A stretch of DNA of 64,000 nucleotides from Dactylonectria macrodidyma (GCA_020744425.1 JAGMUV010000041.1:350859-414858), one strand, 5' to 3'; positions 1 to 11,678 are shown, numbered from the stretch's first letter. A program made the numbers and translations. Notes: generated by a model not told the origin, from the sequence alone.

Positions 1-500
1 AGTTCTTTCTGACTTGCTGTGACTCACAGTCGCCCTCACGAGCCTTGCCAGGAGACTCTGTCTTGTTGGAAAGAGTAAGGTGCACAAGCTGCTGAGCGTA
101 CACCCCCCCAACTTGTTCCGTCTGTACGCAGCAAATGAACCGCCCGCGCGCACGCATGTGAGCAAAGCGTCGAACCAGGCGGACACTACGGCGGGACGTT
201 CGTCTAAGGTTTGCCGCGCACGTGCGACGATTTTACTCACCCCGCCCCTGCCTGAGCGACAATCAAGGTCGCATGTGATCGGAAACGACAACCACGAGCT
301 TGCAGGGACTGCCAACACACACTAGAAGAACCGAGTGTCATTGTCGCGCTCGGCCGGAAAAGGTATGTGGTATAGGGTACTCCATCCATCCATGCGTAGC
401 GAGCTTGTTCGGACACACCGGTCATTTGTCGCTACGCGTCCAGTATCAGTCTGCACGGCACTCCCAGAGCAGGAAAGCCATAATGGGAGGGCCAATCATG
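1..500 (-). repeat. Inverted copy of the modular dispersed repeat
   Basis: The first bases, read on the minus strand, match the plus-strand module that starts TTTCCAACAAG and continues to GTGAGTCACAAAGAACT at about 3,134, 8,188 and 31,282. Around 380-460 the module with CAGTATCAG and CATTTGTCGCTACGC is also inverted relative to 3,297, 6,935 and 8,446. The small ORFs here are accidental. Copy boundaries were not resolved. Confidence 0.7.
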
Positions 501-721
501 TGGGCAAGGAGCCAAAGTGACGGCTGAGAGATTAGAGCAAATGATGGCAGCAGACGATAACGGTGAGATGGCGAGAGTCGACCGGCGAGAGTCGGGAGAG
601 ACTGGCGGAGCATGGAGCAACGTGCGAACGCTGAGAAATGGAGTTTGCTCGTACGTCAAAGGACAGGCTGGAAAGCATTTCGCTGCTGATCGAAGAAGAG
701 GCGTGATGTTGGGTGCTGCGA

Positions 722-905
722 AGTTTGCCAAGTTTGAAGCGGGGGTGTGTGGGTAGTGGCATCCAGCAAAGTGGGTGAAACAAAACACTTGGCTATGAAA
801 AGTGAATTCTGTGTGTGTGCCCGGTTCATACACACGCCGACGACGAAGGTGTGCCGAAACACCGAATAGGAAGGCGTAAGGCATTGCGGGGCCCTGCAAG
901 ACATG
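722..905 (+). repeat. Dispersed repeat module upstream of a decamer array
   Basis: This stretch (AAGTTTGAAGCGGGxGTG, then TTCATACACACGCC, then GCATTGCGGGGCCCTGCAAG) recurs at about 4,760-4,870, 11,340-11,470 and 34,890-35,010. At 722, 4,760 and 34,890 it lies just before a 10-bp minisatellite. No coding potential was recognised. Confidence 0.65.
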
Positions 906-970
906 ATCAGACGTAACAAGTCCTTTTTCAGACATTCGAATACACTCGGAGACACTCGAATTACACGGAG

Positions 971-1198
971 ACATGACAAGGCACGACAAGACGCTACAAG
1001 ACACGACAAGACGCTACAAGACGCTACAAGACACGACAAGACGCTACAAGACACGACAAGACGCTACAAGACACGACAAGACGCTACAAGACACGACAAG
1101 ACGCTACAAGACACGACAAGACGCTACAAGACACGACAAGACGCTACAAGACACGACAAGACGCTACAAGACACGACAAGACGCTACAAGACACTACA
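971..1198 (+). repeat. 10-bp minisatellite (ACACGACAAG / ACGCTACAAG)
   Basis: About 23 head-to-tail decamers, mainly the alternating pair ACGCTACAAG and ACACGACAAG, so a 20-bp higher-order unit is visible. ORFs crossing it (TRHDKTLQD-type peptides) are a by-product of a stop-free unit and are not called as genes. It follows the shared flank with TTTTCAGACATTCGAA. Confidence 0.95.
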
Positions 1199-2083
1199 TT
1201 TACAGTGGTCGAAATCAACTCACCAAAAAGAGACTGGAGGCAGCCAGACACTGACACTGAACTCACAAATGTGTGCGTCATTGTACACCACGGTACTGCA
1301 AAGTATCCGACGTCGCCTGGACTATCCACCTATCGTACCATACAGGACCGTACCCGCGCTTTTTGGTCGACCCTACGACAGCACACCCCATCCCCTGTTG
1401 ACGTAGACGTCTTACACACTCGACCACTCGACCTGGACAACTGGAGTGCTGGGCTGGTGGCTGAGGTCGTGTTCACCTAACCGTGTTGAGTTGTCATGGC
1501 TTGTTGTTACAAACGTACTGGGTCGGGAGCGGGCCCCTCAGTTGTCGCTGTACTTTGTAGGGCGAGGTTCGGGCAACCAATGCGATGGATGGTCTGGCAC
1601 ATCCCTTTTGAGTGCGGTAAGGCTCCAACCTCATACCGGACAGGGGCTATGTCCCCAATAGGGGGCCACTGGTTAAACGGTACATAGCACGCTGCTATTT
1701 TGGCTAGTGGTAAAAGTACCGGCTAAGCCACATGCTACATCGAGCGACCTCACTTTTCCCGCGTTTCTCAATGTACCGCGGATGGCTGTGGGACGCTGCG
1801 AGAAAAGGTACGCATTTGGAGCCTTACCGCACTCAAAGGGATAGAGCGATTCACCCCGCCACACGGGCAAAAGAAAACACGGCTCACCAAAGGGCATGGA
1901 CGCCACTGAGTGACGAATATGTCGGTCACTAAGCTCCTCGGTCGCATGGGGCGCTGGTCGAGTATTGTTGTCAAGCCCCTTCCATGTGCCCTGTTTCCTT
2001 GGCACGTTTGCTCGCTTACACACGCGCTGACGACAAAGAATATGCGCAGATATTGCGGGACTTGCAGTATAGTACGAGATGCG

Positions 2084-2270
2084 AAGACACAAGACACGAC
2101 AAGGCACGACAAGACACGACAAGACACTACAAGACACTACAAGACACGACAAGACACTACAAGACACGACAAGACACGACAAGACACTACAAGACACGAC
2201 AAGACACGACAACACACTACAACACACGACAACACACTACAAGACACTACAAGACATGACAAGACACTCA
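2084..2270 (+). repeat. 10-bp minisatellite (ACACGACAAG / ACACTACAAG)
   Basis: About 19 decamers related to the 971-1,198 array but dominated by ACACTACAAG and ACACGACAAG, with some ACAACACACT variants near the end. It is followed by CAACTTGAGCAACCAAAGA, a flank also found after the array at 7,289-7,594. Confidence 0.93.
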
Positions 2271-2449
2271 CAACTTGAGCAACCAAAGAACGGGCATTTA
2301 TCTGTCCCCTGCTTGGCTACCTTGCCAAAGCCTGCTTCGTTCTCGCATGGGACAAAAGACAAAAGTTCCGCCCAGACCATGTCCTATACTCTGCAGCACC
2401 TTTGCTGTATAATGACCCATACGTGCGTGCATTCGTAAGTGGGGTCTTA

Positions 2450-2530
2450 TCGTGTTTGTCGTGTCTTGCCGTGTCTTGTCGTGTCTTGTCGTGTCTTGTC
2501 GTGTCTTGTCGTGTCTTGTCGTGTCTTGTA
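2450..2530 (-). repeat. 10-bp minisatellite in inverse orientation
   Basis: GTGTCTTGTC is repeated about seven times, the reverse complement of the GACAAGACAC decamer of the neighbouring array. The two arrays face each other over about 180 bp and could form a large stem. Confidence 0.9.
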
Positions 2531-3133
2531 TGTCTTCGAGGTATCAGAAGCAGCGGACATTGATTCTGTCCGGCGCTTGGGCGGGCCAGGAACCCAATTT
2601 AGCACTGTTGCGCGGGTGTGGTCAGGGCCGTGTCTGCTCCAAAGAGCTTCGGTAAGGGGATCGAAAGGGCTTAGATCGAGCCCATCATTCGGCTCATCGC
2701 TCTGAACCTGCGTCGTGGCAGCTGGCGTCGTGTCCAGCTCCACGGCTTCTCATGTTTCATCCTCCACTAGTCTTTCTCCTTCTTTCTTTCTTCTTCCCCT
2801 TCTTCTGTATACTGTAAAGAGGAAGCCACTGTACCTGTGCTCATGCCCGCGTAGCTGTGTTGGGATGGTTGACAGATCCGTGAGATCCGTGAGGTCCGTG
2901 AGATCCGCTTCACAGTCCCTGCAAGTTCGGCGTTGTCGATTCCGGTCATACACGCGAACTTGATCGTCGCTCAGGTCCAGTAGGGGCGGGGTGAGTGAGT
3001 AATCGGCCGTAGCGTCTGCCGGGTTCGATGCTTGTGACATGCGTACGCTTAGGGTCTTGGGGGGGTTCATTTGCTGCGGACGGGACGAATGAGGGGCTTG
3101 CACGCTAAGGAGTTTGTGTGCCTTACTATTTCC

Positions 3134-4330
3134 AACAAGTTCCTTGCCAGGTCCGCGACGCTTGTGAGTCACAAAGAACTGCCCCGGAAGCGGATCAGGA
3201 TGTCAGGAGAGTGGGTAAGGTTGCGTGCTTGAGAACTCAGGTTTAGTAACAGGAAGACCCGTCGCCGTCTTCGACACCGGGTGTGCAGTGGAGACCGATA
3301 CTGGATGGGTAGCGACAAATGACGTGGGTGTCCAGACGACGAGCCCGCTGCGCATGCATTGTGGACACTCAAGATGGCGCGACGGAACACAGGTTACGTC
3401 GTCGCACGCCTCGTCCGGAGCAGAAGCGGTGATTAGGCGACATAGGTCCTTGAGAGCCCCTAAAAATGGTTACCTACTTGTCTGGTGCGGGGTGCATGTG
3501 AACGAGGGGTCTAGTTTACATGTCTCGAGCTTTGTGGTGGTGTGTGTCGTTTGGTGTGTGTCATTTGACGTGTGTTCGTCGGACTGAAAGGAAGAGAAGT
3601 CGGGAAGGGGGTGCGAAGCGAGGCTGGAGAAATGGACGCTCAGTTATGCTAACACTAGCCGATCTCCTGCCAGACGGACTAGATGGAGTGGCAGTTGTTT
3701 GCATTGCCTGTATCGACGTCCTAGATGGCGTGCTCGAAACAATGGTAGGGCTGGGTACGAGTAGGAGAGTGTCTCTTGAGGGAATGAGCATGCACAGGGC
3801 CGCAATGAGCCTTCGCCGCGTTCCCAGCAGTCCTCGCGCGAAGCCAGTCAGCCATCTGGACCGATCCAGACCGATCTACCAGCCTCTGCTCGCTGGCCGA
3901 CTACGCAGCATAACAACCCGGAAAGCGGCGACTCGGGCCACAAAAACGAGCGTGAGCCTAGAATAGATTGGCCCTCGCCCTCTACGGATCCCCGAGTCGC
4001 TTGTTCAAGTATAGGTAGGAAGACCCGCGTCGCTGTCTTCGACACCGAGAGTGTAGTGGAGACTGATACTGGATGGGTGGATGGATGGGTGGACGGATGA
4101 ACCCTCAAGATCAATCCGTTCGGACGACCCGCAAGACGATGCGATGGAGCGCGCATTGCACCTCGACTTGTCTTACTGTTGATCCACTATAATGCGATCA
4201 AGTGTAGCTTGGAGAGCCTGGAAAAGGTCATCTACTTGTGTGGTGGGGGGTCTAGGGGTGTATGTGAATCAAGGGGCCGGTGTAGATTTTGGATATGTCT
4301 TGAGTTTAGACATGTGTTGTGTGTCGTTTG
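3134..4330 (+). repeat. Long copy of the modular dispersed repeat
   Basis: The stretch is closely similar to 31,282-32,440 over about 1.2 kb, including ORF-like translations beginning in the TTTGTGGTG(TG)n segment. The similarity runs through non-coding sequence and all frames alike, so this is a duplicated repeat rather than a gene family. Related partial copies lie at 8,188-8,760, 8,995-9,270 and 5,990-6,060. No protein domain was recognised in any frame. Confidence 0.75.
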
Positions 4331-4895
4331 ACGTGTGTTTGTCGAGCGCGTCGTGTGTCGTCTCCAGCCTTGTCGTAGTTGCTTGGTCCATGAAAGGGAA
4401 TTGTCGTGAGGGCGAACAGTGTTCTACGCTGCGCAGACAGACAGATCAACAGACTAGCTTGAGCCAAGATGGCGAAAGCTTGATAGCACCAGACATTGTG
4501 GAGGAGGTGGACCGAGACACTGAGGGGCAGGTCGTAGCGACGAGTGCGCATGGGAACGAAAGAACAGAACGAAAGACCGGAAGGAAGAAAAGTGGGGGGT
4601 AGGGGGTAGGGGTTGAGGGGGTATGGTGAAGCTTGAGCAACAAACGCCCAGTGATGTCCTGAGGAGTGATGTCCTAAGGATAGCGGTGACACTCTTGCCA
4701 GAAGCTCGGCGAGACGGAGATGACAGAGGGGGTTGACAAACAAACGCGGAGGTCATTTACCAAGTTTGAAGCGGATGTGTGCAGACAATGTGGGTAATGG
4801 CACCCCGTTCATACACCCACCGCGAGGAAGGTGTAGGGCATTGCGGGACCCTACAAGACGAGACAAACCTTTTCAGACATTCGAAGACATCCGAG

Positions 4896-4970
4896 GACAC
4901 TACAGGACACTACAGGACACTACAGGACACTACAGGACACTACAGGACACTACAGGACACTACAGGACCG
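4896..4970 (+). repeat. 10-bp minisatellite (ACACTACAGG)
   Basis: Eight near-identical decamers ACACTACAGG follow the shared flank TTTTCAGACATTCGAAGACA. The unit is a variant of ACACTACAAG, homogenised within this one array. Confidence 0.9.
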
Positions 4971-4989
4971 TCCTGTGAGTGTTGACTTA

Positions 4990-5800
4990 AAAATCTGCGA
5001 GATCTGCTTCGTGGTCTCTGCAAGCTCGGCATTGTCGTTTCCGATCATGCATGCGACCTTGATCGTCGCTCAGGGCAGGGGCGTGGTGAGTGAGCAGTCG
5101 TCGCACAGGCATCTTGAATGAACGTCTTGCCGTAGTGTCTGCCGGGTTCGACGCTTTGCCACATGCATGCGCGCGGGCGGTTCATTTGCTGCGTACAAAC
5201 GGAACAAGTTGGGGGGGCTTTACAACTCTTGAATCACCGACGTGGATGTGACAGGGATGGAGGCCAACATGCATGGCTGGTTCAGTTTGTCGACCAACGC
5301 GCCCACCTGGGGTGGGGTTATCCTCGTATAGTGCAAACAAATGCATAGCTCTAGAAAAATAAGCTAGCTAGGTATTGGATACTGTAGCAAACATGCAGCA
5401 TGATGTGGACCGCCCGAGATGGTGAGGTTGCCTTCGAAGATATTGCGCCAAGGGGAACACCAAAAATATGGCACCGCTGGCGATACCGTTCTGGAGAGCA
5501 AGGGCGAGGAATTTGTCTATTCCTTCCCTAGATGACCCGAATCCGACTGGTCTCTTTTCCAAGATGCTCTTCAAGCTCCTGTGCCCGCTGTTCAAGGGTA
5601 GCCTGATCTGATGAATGGATAATAATTGAATGTCAATGGCTGAAGAAGACCTGCCATTTCCCCTGCTATCTTAGGTCGTTGTTGGCCCCATTGATGTTTG
5701 CTTGTTTGCTCACTTCCAATGCGGAGTCTGCCGTACGATCTGTATCAGGCTTAATAATGCTATTGCGCCACCAAACTGGCAGACCAAAGTGGAGCGTTGA
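4990..5800. other. Mixed repeat remnants, no gene recognised
   Basis: 5,000-5,220 is an inverted partial copy of the dispersed repeat module that also occurs at 1-330 and 2,870-3,130. From 5,350 to 5,800 I see only a short minus-strand ORF (75 aa) without a recognisable domain. Confidence 0.5.
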
Positions 5801-5810
5801 AACCAGAGCA

Positions 5811-5853
5811 TGGGGTGTGTCCCCCCGGGCGAATAAAAACCTACCTACCTATA
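5811..5853 (+). repeat. Orphan 3' tail of a non-LTR-like element (copy 1)
   Basis: The core GGTGTGTCCCCCCGGGCGAA is followed by TAAAAA and a short tandem (CCTA)n. The same core, with different terminal microsatellites, occurs at 43,361-43,430 (+), 51,306-51,370 (-) and, more diverged, 62,182-62,252 (-). A GC-rich core, an A-rich signal and a variable simple-repeat end are typical of LINE/SINE 3' ends. The assignment is inference. Confidence 0.55.
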
Positions 5854-5989
5854 AAGCACGCTCCATATGTTGAGTGTGGCACTTGTGAATGGTATTACCG
5901 CCGTCACTCGCCTTGTCTGTGGCAGAGGCACGATTTGGCGATTGCAACCTCGCGAAAAGCTTGTCAGAAACTTGTCCCACTGGTGTTGA

Positions 5990-7285
5990 TCCACCCGCGA
6001 AAAGGTTACCTACTGCCTACTTGTCTGGAGCGGGGTGCATGTGGATGAAGGGGTGTGTGCCGTTTGGTGTGTGGTTTGGTCATCGTCCGTCGTTGTGGAC
6101 GAAGATGGCGCGAAGGCGAGGGTTAACTGACGACCCTACCCTATACCTCAGTAAGAAAGCATCCGCCACCTAAAGACAGGCTTGACATTGACGCTTGAAT
6201 GGTTTCAGCTGGAAGATTGCTCACTTAGTTGCCTGTTCTATGTATAATAGCGTTTTTTTTTGGGGTTTTCTTTTATTCTTTACTTTATTTTTTGCTTTAA
6301 AAATTTTTTTCCTTTCCTTTTTGTGTTGCCTTTCGCAGAATTTTCGCGACAATGTATCAAGGCAGTGACTACCTCCTGCTGTGCTACAGTACAACATTGT
6401 TGATCCATCACACCGTTCACAGATAACAGCCCACAATCGCCAGCGCCGAAAATCCATGCCGACTTCAGACTACCACCCCCGCTCTTCGTTTTCTCCCGCA
6501 CAGCAGACACTTTTGGACTTTGGATTGGGAGAATTATGTCGTGTTGTACCTACTGTACCATACCATACCCGTGCTTGTTGGTCGACGCTAACGACAACAA
6601 ACCCCATCCCCTGTTGACGTAGACTTACACCACTCAGCCTGGAGTGCTGGAAGCTGAGGTCGTGTTCACCTAACCGTATTGAGATTGGTTGACAGATCTG
6701 TCAGGTGGCCGATGTGCCGCATTTCGACCTAGTACAGCCCTGGCAGATCACGGTTGTGTCCAACTCGAGTCATTCGCGACGCTCGATCAACGGGGTATAG
6801 ATCGGAGCCCAATCCACGCTAGCACCTTGCGAAAGGTCTCCAAACAGATGGCTTGCATTGTCAAGGTGGCGTGCATGATCGAAATCGACAAGCACGAGTT
6901 TGTGAGGCCGGTCAGTTGACACTGGGAGTGCAGTGGAGACTGATACTTGATGCGTAGCGACAAATGACGTCTTGTGTCTGAAAAAGTTCGCTACGCATGG
7001 ATGGATGGATGGATGAACCCTCACCATCGATCCTTTCAGACGACCCGCAAGACGATGCGACGGAGCGCGCATTGCACCTCGACTTGCCCCACTGTTGGTC
7101 CACTACAGTCTTTTCGTGCGTCATGCGTCGTGCGTCGGCAACGAACGCCAGGCGGAGCTGGAGAGAGGGCGAGATGATGATGGTCAGTTGGGGAGGGTCA
7201 GCTGGAGAGGGCTACTTGGAGAAGGTTAACTGGAGAGACTATGTGGGGCATGGAAGGACAAGTTGGGAACCGTGACAAGTCCCTC
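5990..7285. other. Repeat-module fragments and T-rich tract, no gene recognised
   Basis: 5,995-6,060 resembles the CTTGTCTGGTGCGGGGTGCA module. 6,245-6,330 is strongly T-rich. 6,935-7,110 is a further copy of the GATACTxGATGCGTAGCGAC module. ORFs here are short and unrelated to any family I know. Confidence 0.5.
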
Positions 7286-7288
7286 TCA

Positions 7289-7594
7289 GACACTACAAGA
7301 CGCTACTAGACACTACAAAACACGACAAGACACGACAAGACACGACAAGATACGACAAGACACTACAAGACACTAAAAGACATGACAAGGCACTACAAGA
7401 CATGACAAGACACGACAAGACACGACAAGACACGACAAGACACGACAAGACACGACAAGACACGACAAGACACGACAAGACACGACAAGACACGACAAGA
7501 CACGACAAGACACGACAAGACACGACAAGACACGACAAGACACGACAAGACACTACGAGGCACTACAAGACACTACAAGACATGACAAGACACT
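7289..7594 (+). repeat. 10-bp minisatellite (ACACGACAAG)
   Basis: About 30 decamers. The centre (about 7,404-7,550) is almost pure ACACGACAAG, while the edges contain ACACTACAAG, ACATGACAAG and ACGCTACTAG variants, as expected if homogenisation is strongest centrally. The ORFs across it in several frames are artefacts. Confidence 0.95.
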
Positions 7595-7788
7595 CCACAA
7601 CTTGAGCAACCAAAGAGCGGGCATTTTGTCTGGTCCCCGCTTGCCTACCTTGCCAAAGCCTGCTTCGTTCTCGCGTAGGACAGAATAAAAGTTCCGACCC
7701 AGACGATGTCCTACCGGTTATGCCATGCAGCACCGTGATGCACAACGACCCATACTTGCGTGGCGAGCTGATCTCGAACACATCCGTA

Positions 7789-7862
7789 TGTCGTGTCTTG
7801 TAGTATCTTATCGTGTCTTGTAGTGTCTTGTAGTATCTTGTCGTGCCTTGTCGTGTCTTCGA
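7789..7862 (-). repeat. Short inverse decamer array
   Basis: GTGTCTTGTAGTATCTTATC-type units are the reverse complement of the preceding decamers, about 200 bp downstream. The same face-to-face pairing is seen at 2,084-2,530. Confidence 0.85.
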
Positions 7863-8756
7863 GTTAGCAGAAGAAGTGGACATTGATTCTGTCCGGTGCT
7901 TGGGCGGGCCGCAGGTTCCCAATTTAGGACTGTTGCATGGGTGCGGTCAGGGCCGTGTCTGCTCCAACCAGTTCGCCTGGCCAGGCACCTGGTGACAGAT
8001 CCGTTAGATCCGTGAGACCTGCTTCGCTCCAATCATGCATGGCGACCTTGATCGTCGCTCACGTAGGGGCGTGGTAGGTGAGTAATCGGCCGTAATGCCT
8101 GCCAGGTCCGATGCTTTGTGACATGCGTGCGCTTCAGCGGTCTTGGGGGTTTCGTTTTGCTGCGGACGGGAGCTTGTGCACTTTGCTGTTTCCAACAAGA
8201 GAAAGTCTCCTTGTCAGGTCCGTGAGGATTGTGAGTCGCAAAGAACTGCCCCGCGAGCGGATCAGAATGTCATGAGGGGGTAAGGTCTCGTGCTTGAGAA
8301 CTCAGGTTTGACTAGGCGACGTACAGCATGTGAGTACGTGGGGTGACCTAGTTCGTCACCGATACACTGTTTTCGAGTGTCGTGAATGATATGTACGGAT
8401 CCTCAAAAGACCCATCGCTGTCTTCGACACCGGGAGTGCAGTGGAGAACTGATACTGGATACGTAGCGACAAATGGCATCTGTATGCAAACGAGCTCGCT
8501 ACGCATGCGTTGCGGATACATATTCGAGATGGCGCAACGGAACACAGGTGACAGGTTATGTCGTCGCTAGCTTCGTCCATGGCAGAAGCGGTGACAAGGC
8601 AATTACAACGGACAGTCGCGGGCGAAAAGCATTGTCAAAAACGACTTGTCCCACTATTGTTGGCCCACTTAAAGTGCGACAAAAATGAGAGCCCCCGGAA
8701 TGGTTACCTCCTTGTCTGGTGCGGGGTCAAGGGTGTGTGTGTGAACAAAGGGTCTA

Positions 8757-8994
8757 CCGTATCGACTCGACAAATTTGCAAAACATGGTGGGTCTTGGTA
8801 CCCTGGTCATGCCCTGATCGTGACTTATTGGTTGGTTCTGGCCCCATAAGTTCAAGTTTAGAGCCAGCCTCTGCCGCCTTGCGAGCTGCCAGTCAGAGCC
8901 TCTACTGCAGGATAGCGAATCAAGAGCCTGAAAATAGAGGCTAGCAAGGGTACTGAGACCCACCAAGTTTTGCAAATTTGTCGAGTCGATACGG
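8757..8994. mobile_element. 238-bp MITE, Tc1/mariner-like (TA target site)
   Basis: Terminal inverted repeats of about 50 bp begin CCGTATCGACTCGACAAATT at the left end and, in reverse complement, read the same at the right end with a few mismatches further in. The element is flanked by TA on each side (8,755-8,756 and 8,995-8,996). Paralogous copies of the host repeat at about 3,508 and 31,608 read GGTCTAGTTTA without the insert, which fixes both the borders and the TA duplication. It has no coding capacity. Confidence 0.9.
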
Positions 8995-8999
8995 TAGTT

Positions 9000-9260
9000 T
9001 AGACTTTTTGAAATGTCTTGAGCTTTGGTGTGTGTCGTTTGGTGTGTCGTTTGGTGTGTGTTTTTTTTTGGTGGGTCGCTTGGTGTGTGTTGTTTGGTGT
9101 CTGTTTATGTAACTGGAGGGAAGAGAAGTCGGGAACGAAGCCGGGAAGGGAGGTGAAGCGAGGCTGGAGAAATGGACGCTTAGTTATGCTAAGAGCAGTC
9201 AATCTTTTGCCAGAAGGCCGACGAGATGGACATACATGACAGAGAGGGCTGGCTGACAAA
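9000..9260 (+). repeat. Dispersed repeat module interrupted by the MITE
   Basis: The right half of the repeat copy continues after the MITE (TTGAGCTTTGGTGTGTGTCG, then GAGGCTGGAGAAATGGACGC), matching 3,525-3,660 and 31,625-31,760. It ends in the GGTTGACAAACAAACG-type motif from which the G-rich minisatellites are built. Confidence 0.7.
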
Positions 9261-9269
9261 CAAACGGGT

Positions 9270-10540
9270 GGGCAAGGAGACGGCTGACTAGACCACCTTA
9301 CCCTGCACCTCAGCTTCCCTGTAAAAATTTCCCCCTCAGCAGCGGCTGTTAGCACTTCGTTAGGGCAGGGATTACTTTTGCAGGCCACCACTCGCAGCTT
9401 TTGCAGCCAGGACCTAACTGCGTCTTAGCAGGCCACGATCCGAAGGGATTAGGAGAGTTGACCTTCGGGTGAGTTGCAGCGACAGCCAGGAGCTACTGTC
9501 CTGGCACCAAACAAACCAGCCGGCTCTCGCAAGATTGGGTGCCTTGCGAGGCCTTGGATCCTACTGGCCCTCCGGTCGACGTGATCTTCCGCGGCCCTGC
9601 CGCCTCGACAACCCTCTGTAGCTTCGGCTGCTACCTGGACCGCCACCTGGCCCGACAACTTGTCTCACTGCTTCGAGACAACATACAGAAACAGGTGGAT
9701 CAAGATGGTACAGAGCTTGCCTCGAGACCGCGGATCGAGACAATCGCCTCCTCCACAACAGCGTCCCAGTTGCCTTGGGTTTTTCTCCTGCGAGGGTTTT
9801 CCCCAAGGATGCACAGCTTTGGTTGCAGCTACTGGCGACCTTAGATGACATGGCCCTCCGACCCTAGGGTGTCGATGGCTACTTGATCTATCTGTGCAAG
9901 AGAATTTTTGGCTGGGTGAGGGACGGTTCCCGCTGACGGGATGCCCTCTTGAAACAATGCGCCGTTGAGCCGATGCCATGCTGGATGAGCTAGATGGAGG
10001 CGCTGCTGCACGGAAGCTTTGCTAGGATCAACTGTATTGATGTCCTGTGTGACGTGCTTTAGCGAAAACTACTGTAGGGCTGGCTACGAGTAGAAAAGTG
10101 CCTTTCGGAGGGATTGAGCATGCATATAGCTCCGATCTAAGAGGCCTTGCAGATGGTCTGAGTAAGGTCCAATGCGGCAGCAATTGTAGATAGTTTAGCC
10201 CAGCACGTCCTGTGCCCCAATGGGGACACACAAGACCACAGGACCACAAATGTTCGCCATGACGCGCGCGATGATGGTACACACACGTAATACATCCGGT
10301 CCCGCCGCAAGAACCTGATAAGAGTTCACTGCCGTGGAGGTACGGAGTAGACAGACGCATTTGGTCGGGAGCGGGTCCCTCAGGATGCCGCTGCTTAGGC
10401 TAGATGGGTGCTTGGTCCATGAAAGGGAATTGTCGCGAGGGCGATGAGCGAAAGCTTGATAGCACCAGACATTGTGGAGGAGGTGGGCCGGGACACTGAG
10501 GGGCAGTTCGCAGCGACGAGTGCGCATCGGACCGAAAGGA
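9270..10540. other. No supported gene; unassigned sequence
   Basis: Overlapping ORFs of about 100 aa occur on both strands at 9,450-9,980 but none shows a domain I recognise, and their codon patterns conflict. 10,030-10,540 holds short blocks similar to 3,700-3,800, 4,380-4,560 and 32,490-32,600 (dispersed repeat). Confidence 0.45.
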
Positions 10541-10544
10541 AGAG

Positions 10545-11334
10545 AGGGGGTTGACAAACAAACAGAGGGGGTTGACAAACAGGGGGTTGACAGACAAACA
10601 GAGGGGGTTGACAAACAAGCAGGGGGGCTTGACAAACAGATGGGGTTGACAAACAAACAGGGGGGCTTGACAAACAGATGGGGTTGACAAACAAACAGGG
10701 GGGGGGGGGGGGTTGACAAACAGGTGGGCTTGACAAACAAACAGAGGGGGTTGACAAACAAACAGGGGGGCTTGACAAACAGAGGGGGTTGACAAACAAA
10801 CAGGGGGGATTGACAAACAGAGGGGGTTGGCAAACAGAGGGGGTTGGCAAACAAACAGAGAGGGTTGACAAACAAACAGAGGGGGTTGACAAACAAACAG
10901 GGGGGCTTGACAAACAGAGAGGGTTGACAAACAAACAGAGGGGGTTGGCAAACAGAGGGGGTTGGCAAACAAACAGAGAGGGTTGACAAACAAACAGACA
11001 GGGTTGACAAACAAACAGAGGGGGTTGACAAACAAACAGGGGGGCTTGACAAACAGAGAGGGTTGACAAACAAACAGAGGGGGTTGGCAAACAGAGGGGG
11101 TTGGCAAACAAACAGAGAGGGTTGACAAACAAACAGACAGGGTTGACAAACAAACAGAGGGGGGTGACAAACAAACAGAGGGGGTTGACAAACGGGGGGT
11201 TGACAAACAGGGGGTTGACAAACAGAGGGGGTTGGCAACAGAGGGGGTTGGCAAACAAACAGAGGGGGTTGACAAACAAACAGAGAGGGTTGACAAACAG
11301 GGGGTTGACAAACAGAAGGGGTGACAAACAAACG
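10545..11334 (+). repeat. G-rich minisatellite (TTGACAAACAAACAGAGGGGG)
   Basis: Nearly 800 bp of 21-bp and 17-bp units differing by one AAAC block, with TTGGCAAAC and GGGGGG variants. A run of 15 G occurs at 10,698-10,712. The complementary strand is C-rich and stop-free in all three frames, giving overlapping ORFs of 398, 353 and 303 codons that encode Cys/Pro/Leu/Val repeats. I treat these as artefacts. A smaller array of the same unit lies at 32,705-32,980. Confidence 0.95.
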
Positions 11335-11629
11335 AGGAGGTCGTCCATCAAATGTGAAGCTGGTGTGGGCAGACAAGGTGGGTAATCGCACCTCGTTCTA
11401 CTCACACTGACAACGAAGAACATGTGCGGAAACACGGCGAGGTAGGTGTATGGCATTGCGGGACCCTGCTCGACGATGCGGGGCGTACATACTCACACAC
11501 ACACATACATACCTACCAAGCAACACAGCAAGTGTCGCATAACATACTCCGTACAGGGTACTATTATCCCACACAGAGTGGTGGCCTACACTTTTGCTAG
11601 TGGCGTAACAGTTATCTGACACCAAACGA

Positions 11630-11631
<2 letters not shown>

Positions 11632-11671
<40 letters not shown>

Positions 11672-11678
11672 CACGCAC
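11632..11678. repeat. (CA)n microsatellite
   Basis: About 23 CA dinucleotides with two G interruptions near the end. Confidence 0.95.

Noticed and set aside
903..1406. ORF of 167 codons with HDKTLQDTTRR repeats
   Set aside because: The period-10 unit is read in three frames. The sequence is a minisatellite and the peptide repeats carry no domain.
971..7862. CRISPR-like array
   Set aside because: Units are contiguous 10-mers without unique spacers, in a fungal-type genome.
10195..11456. Three overlapping minus-strand ORFs of 398, 353 and 303 codons rich in Cys, Pro, Leu, Val
   Set aside because: They are translations of the G-rich minisatellite, which is stop-free on that strand in every frame. 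No start context or non-repeat domain.
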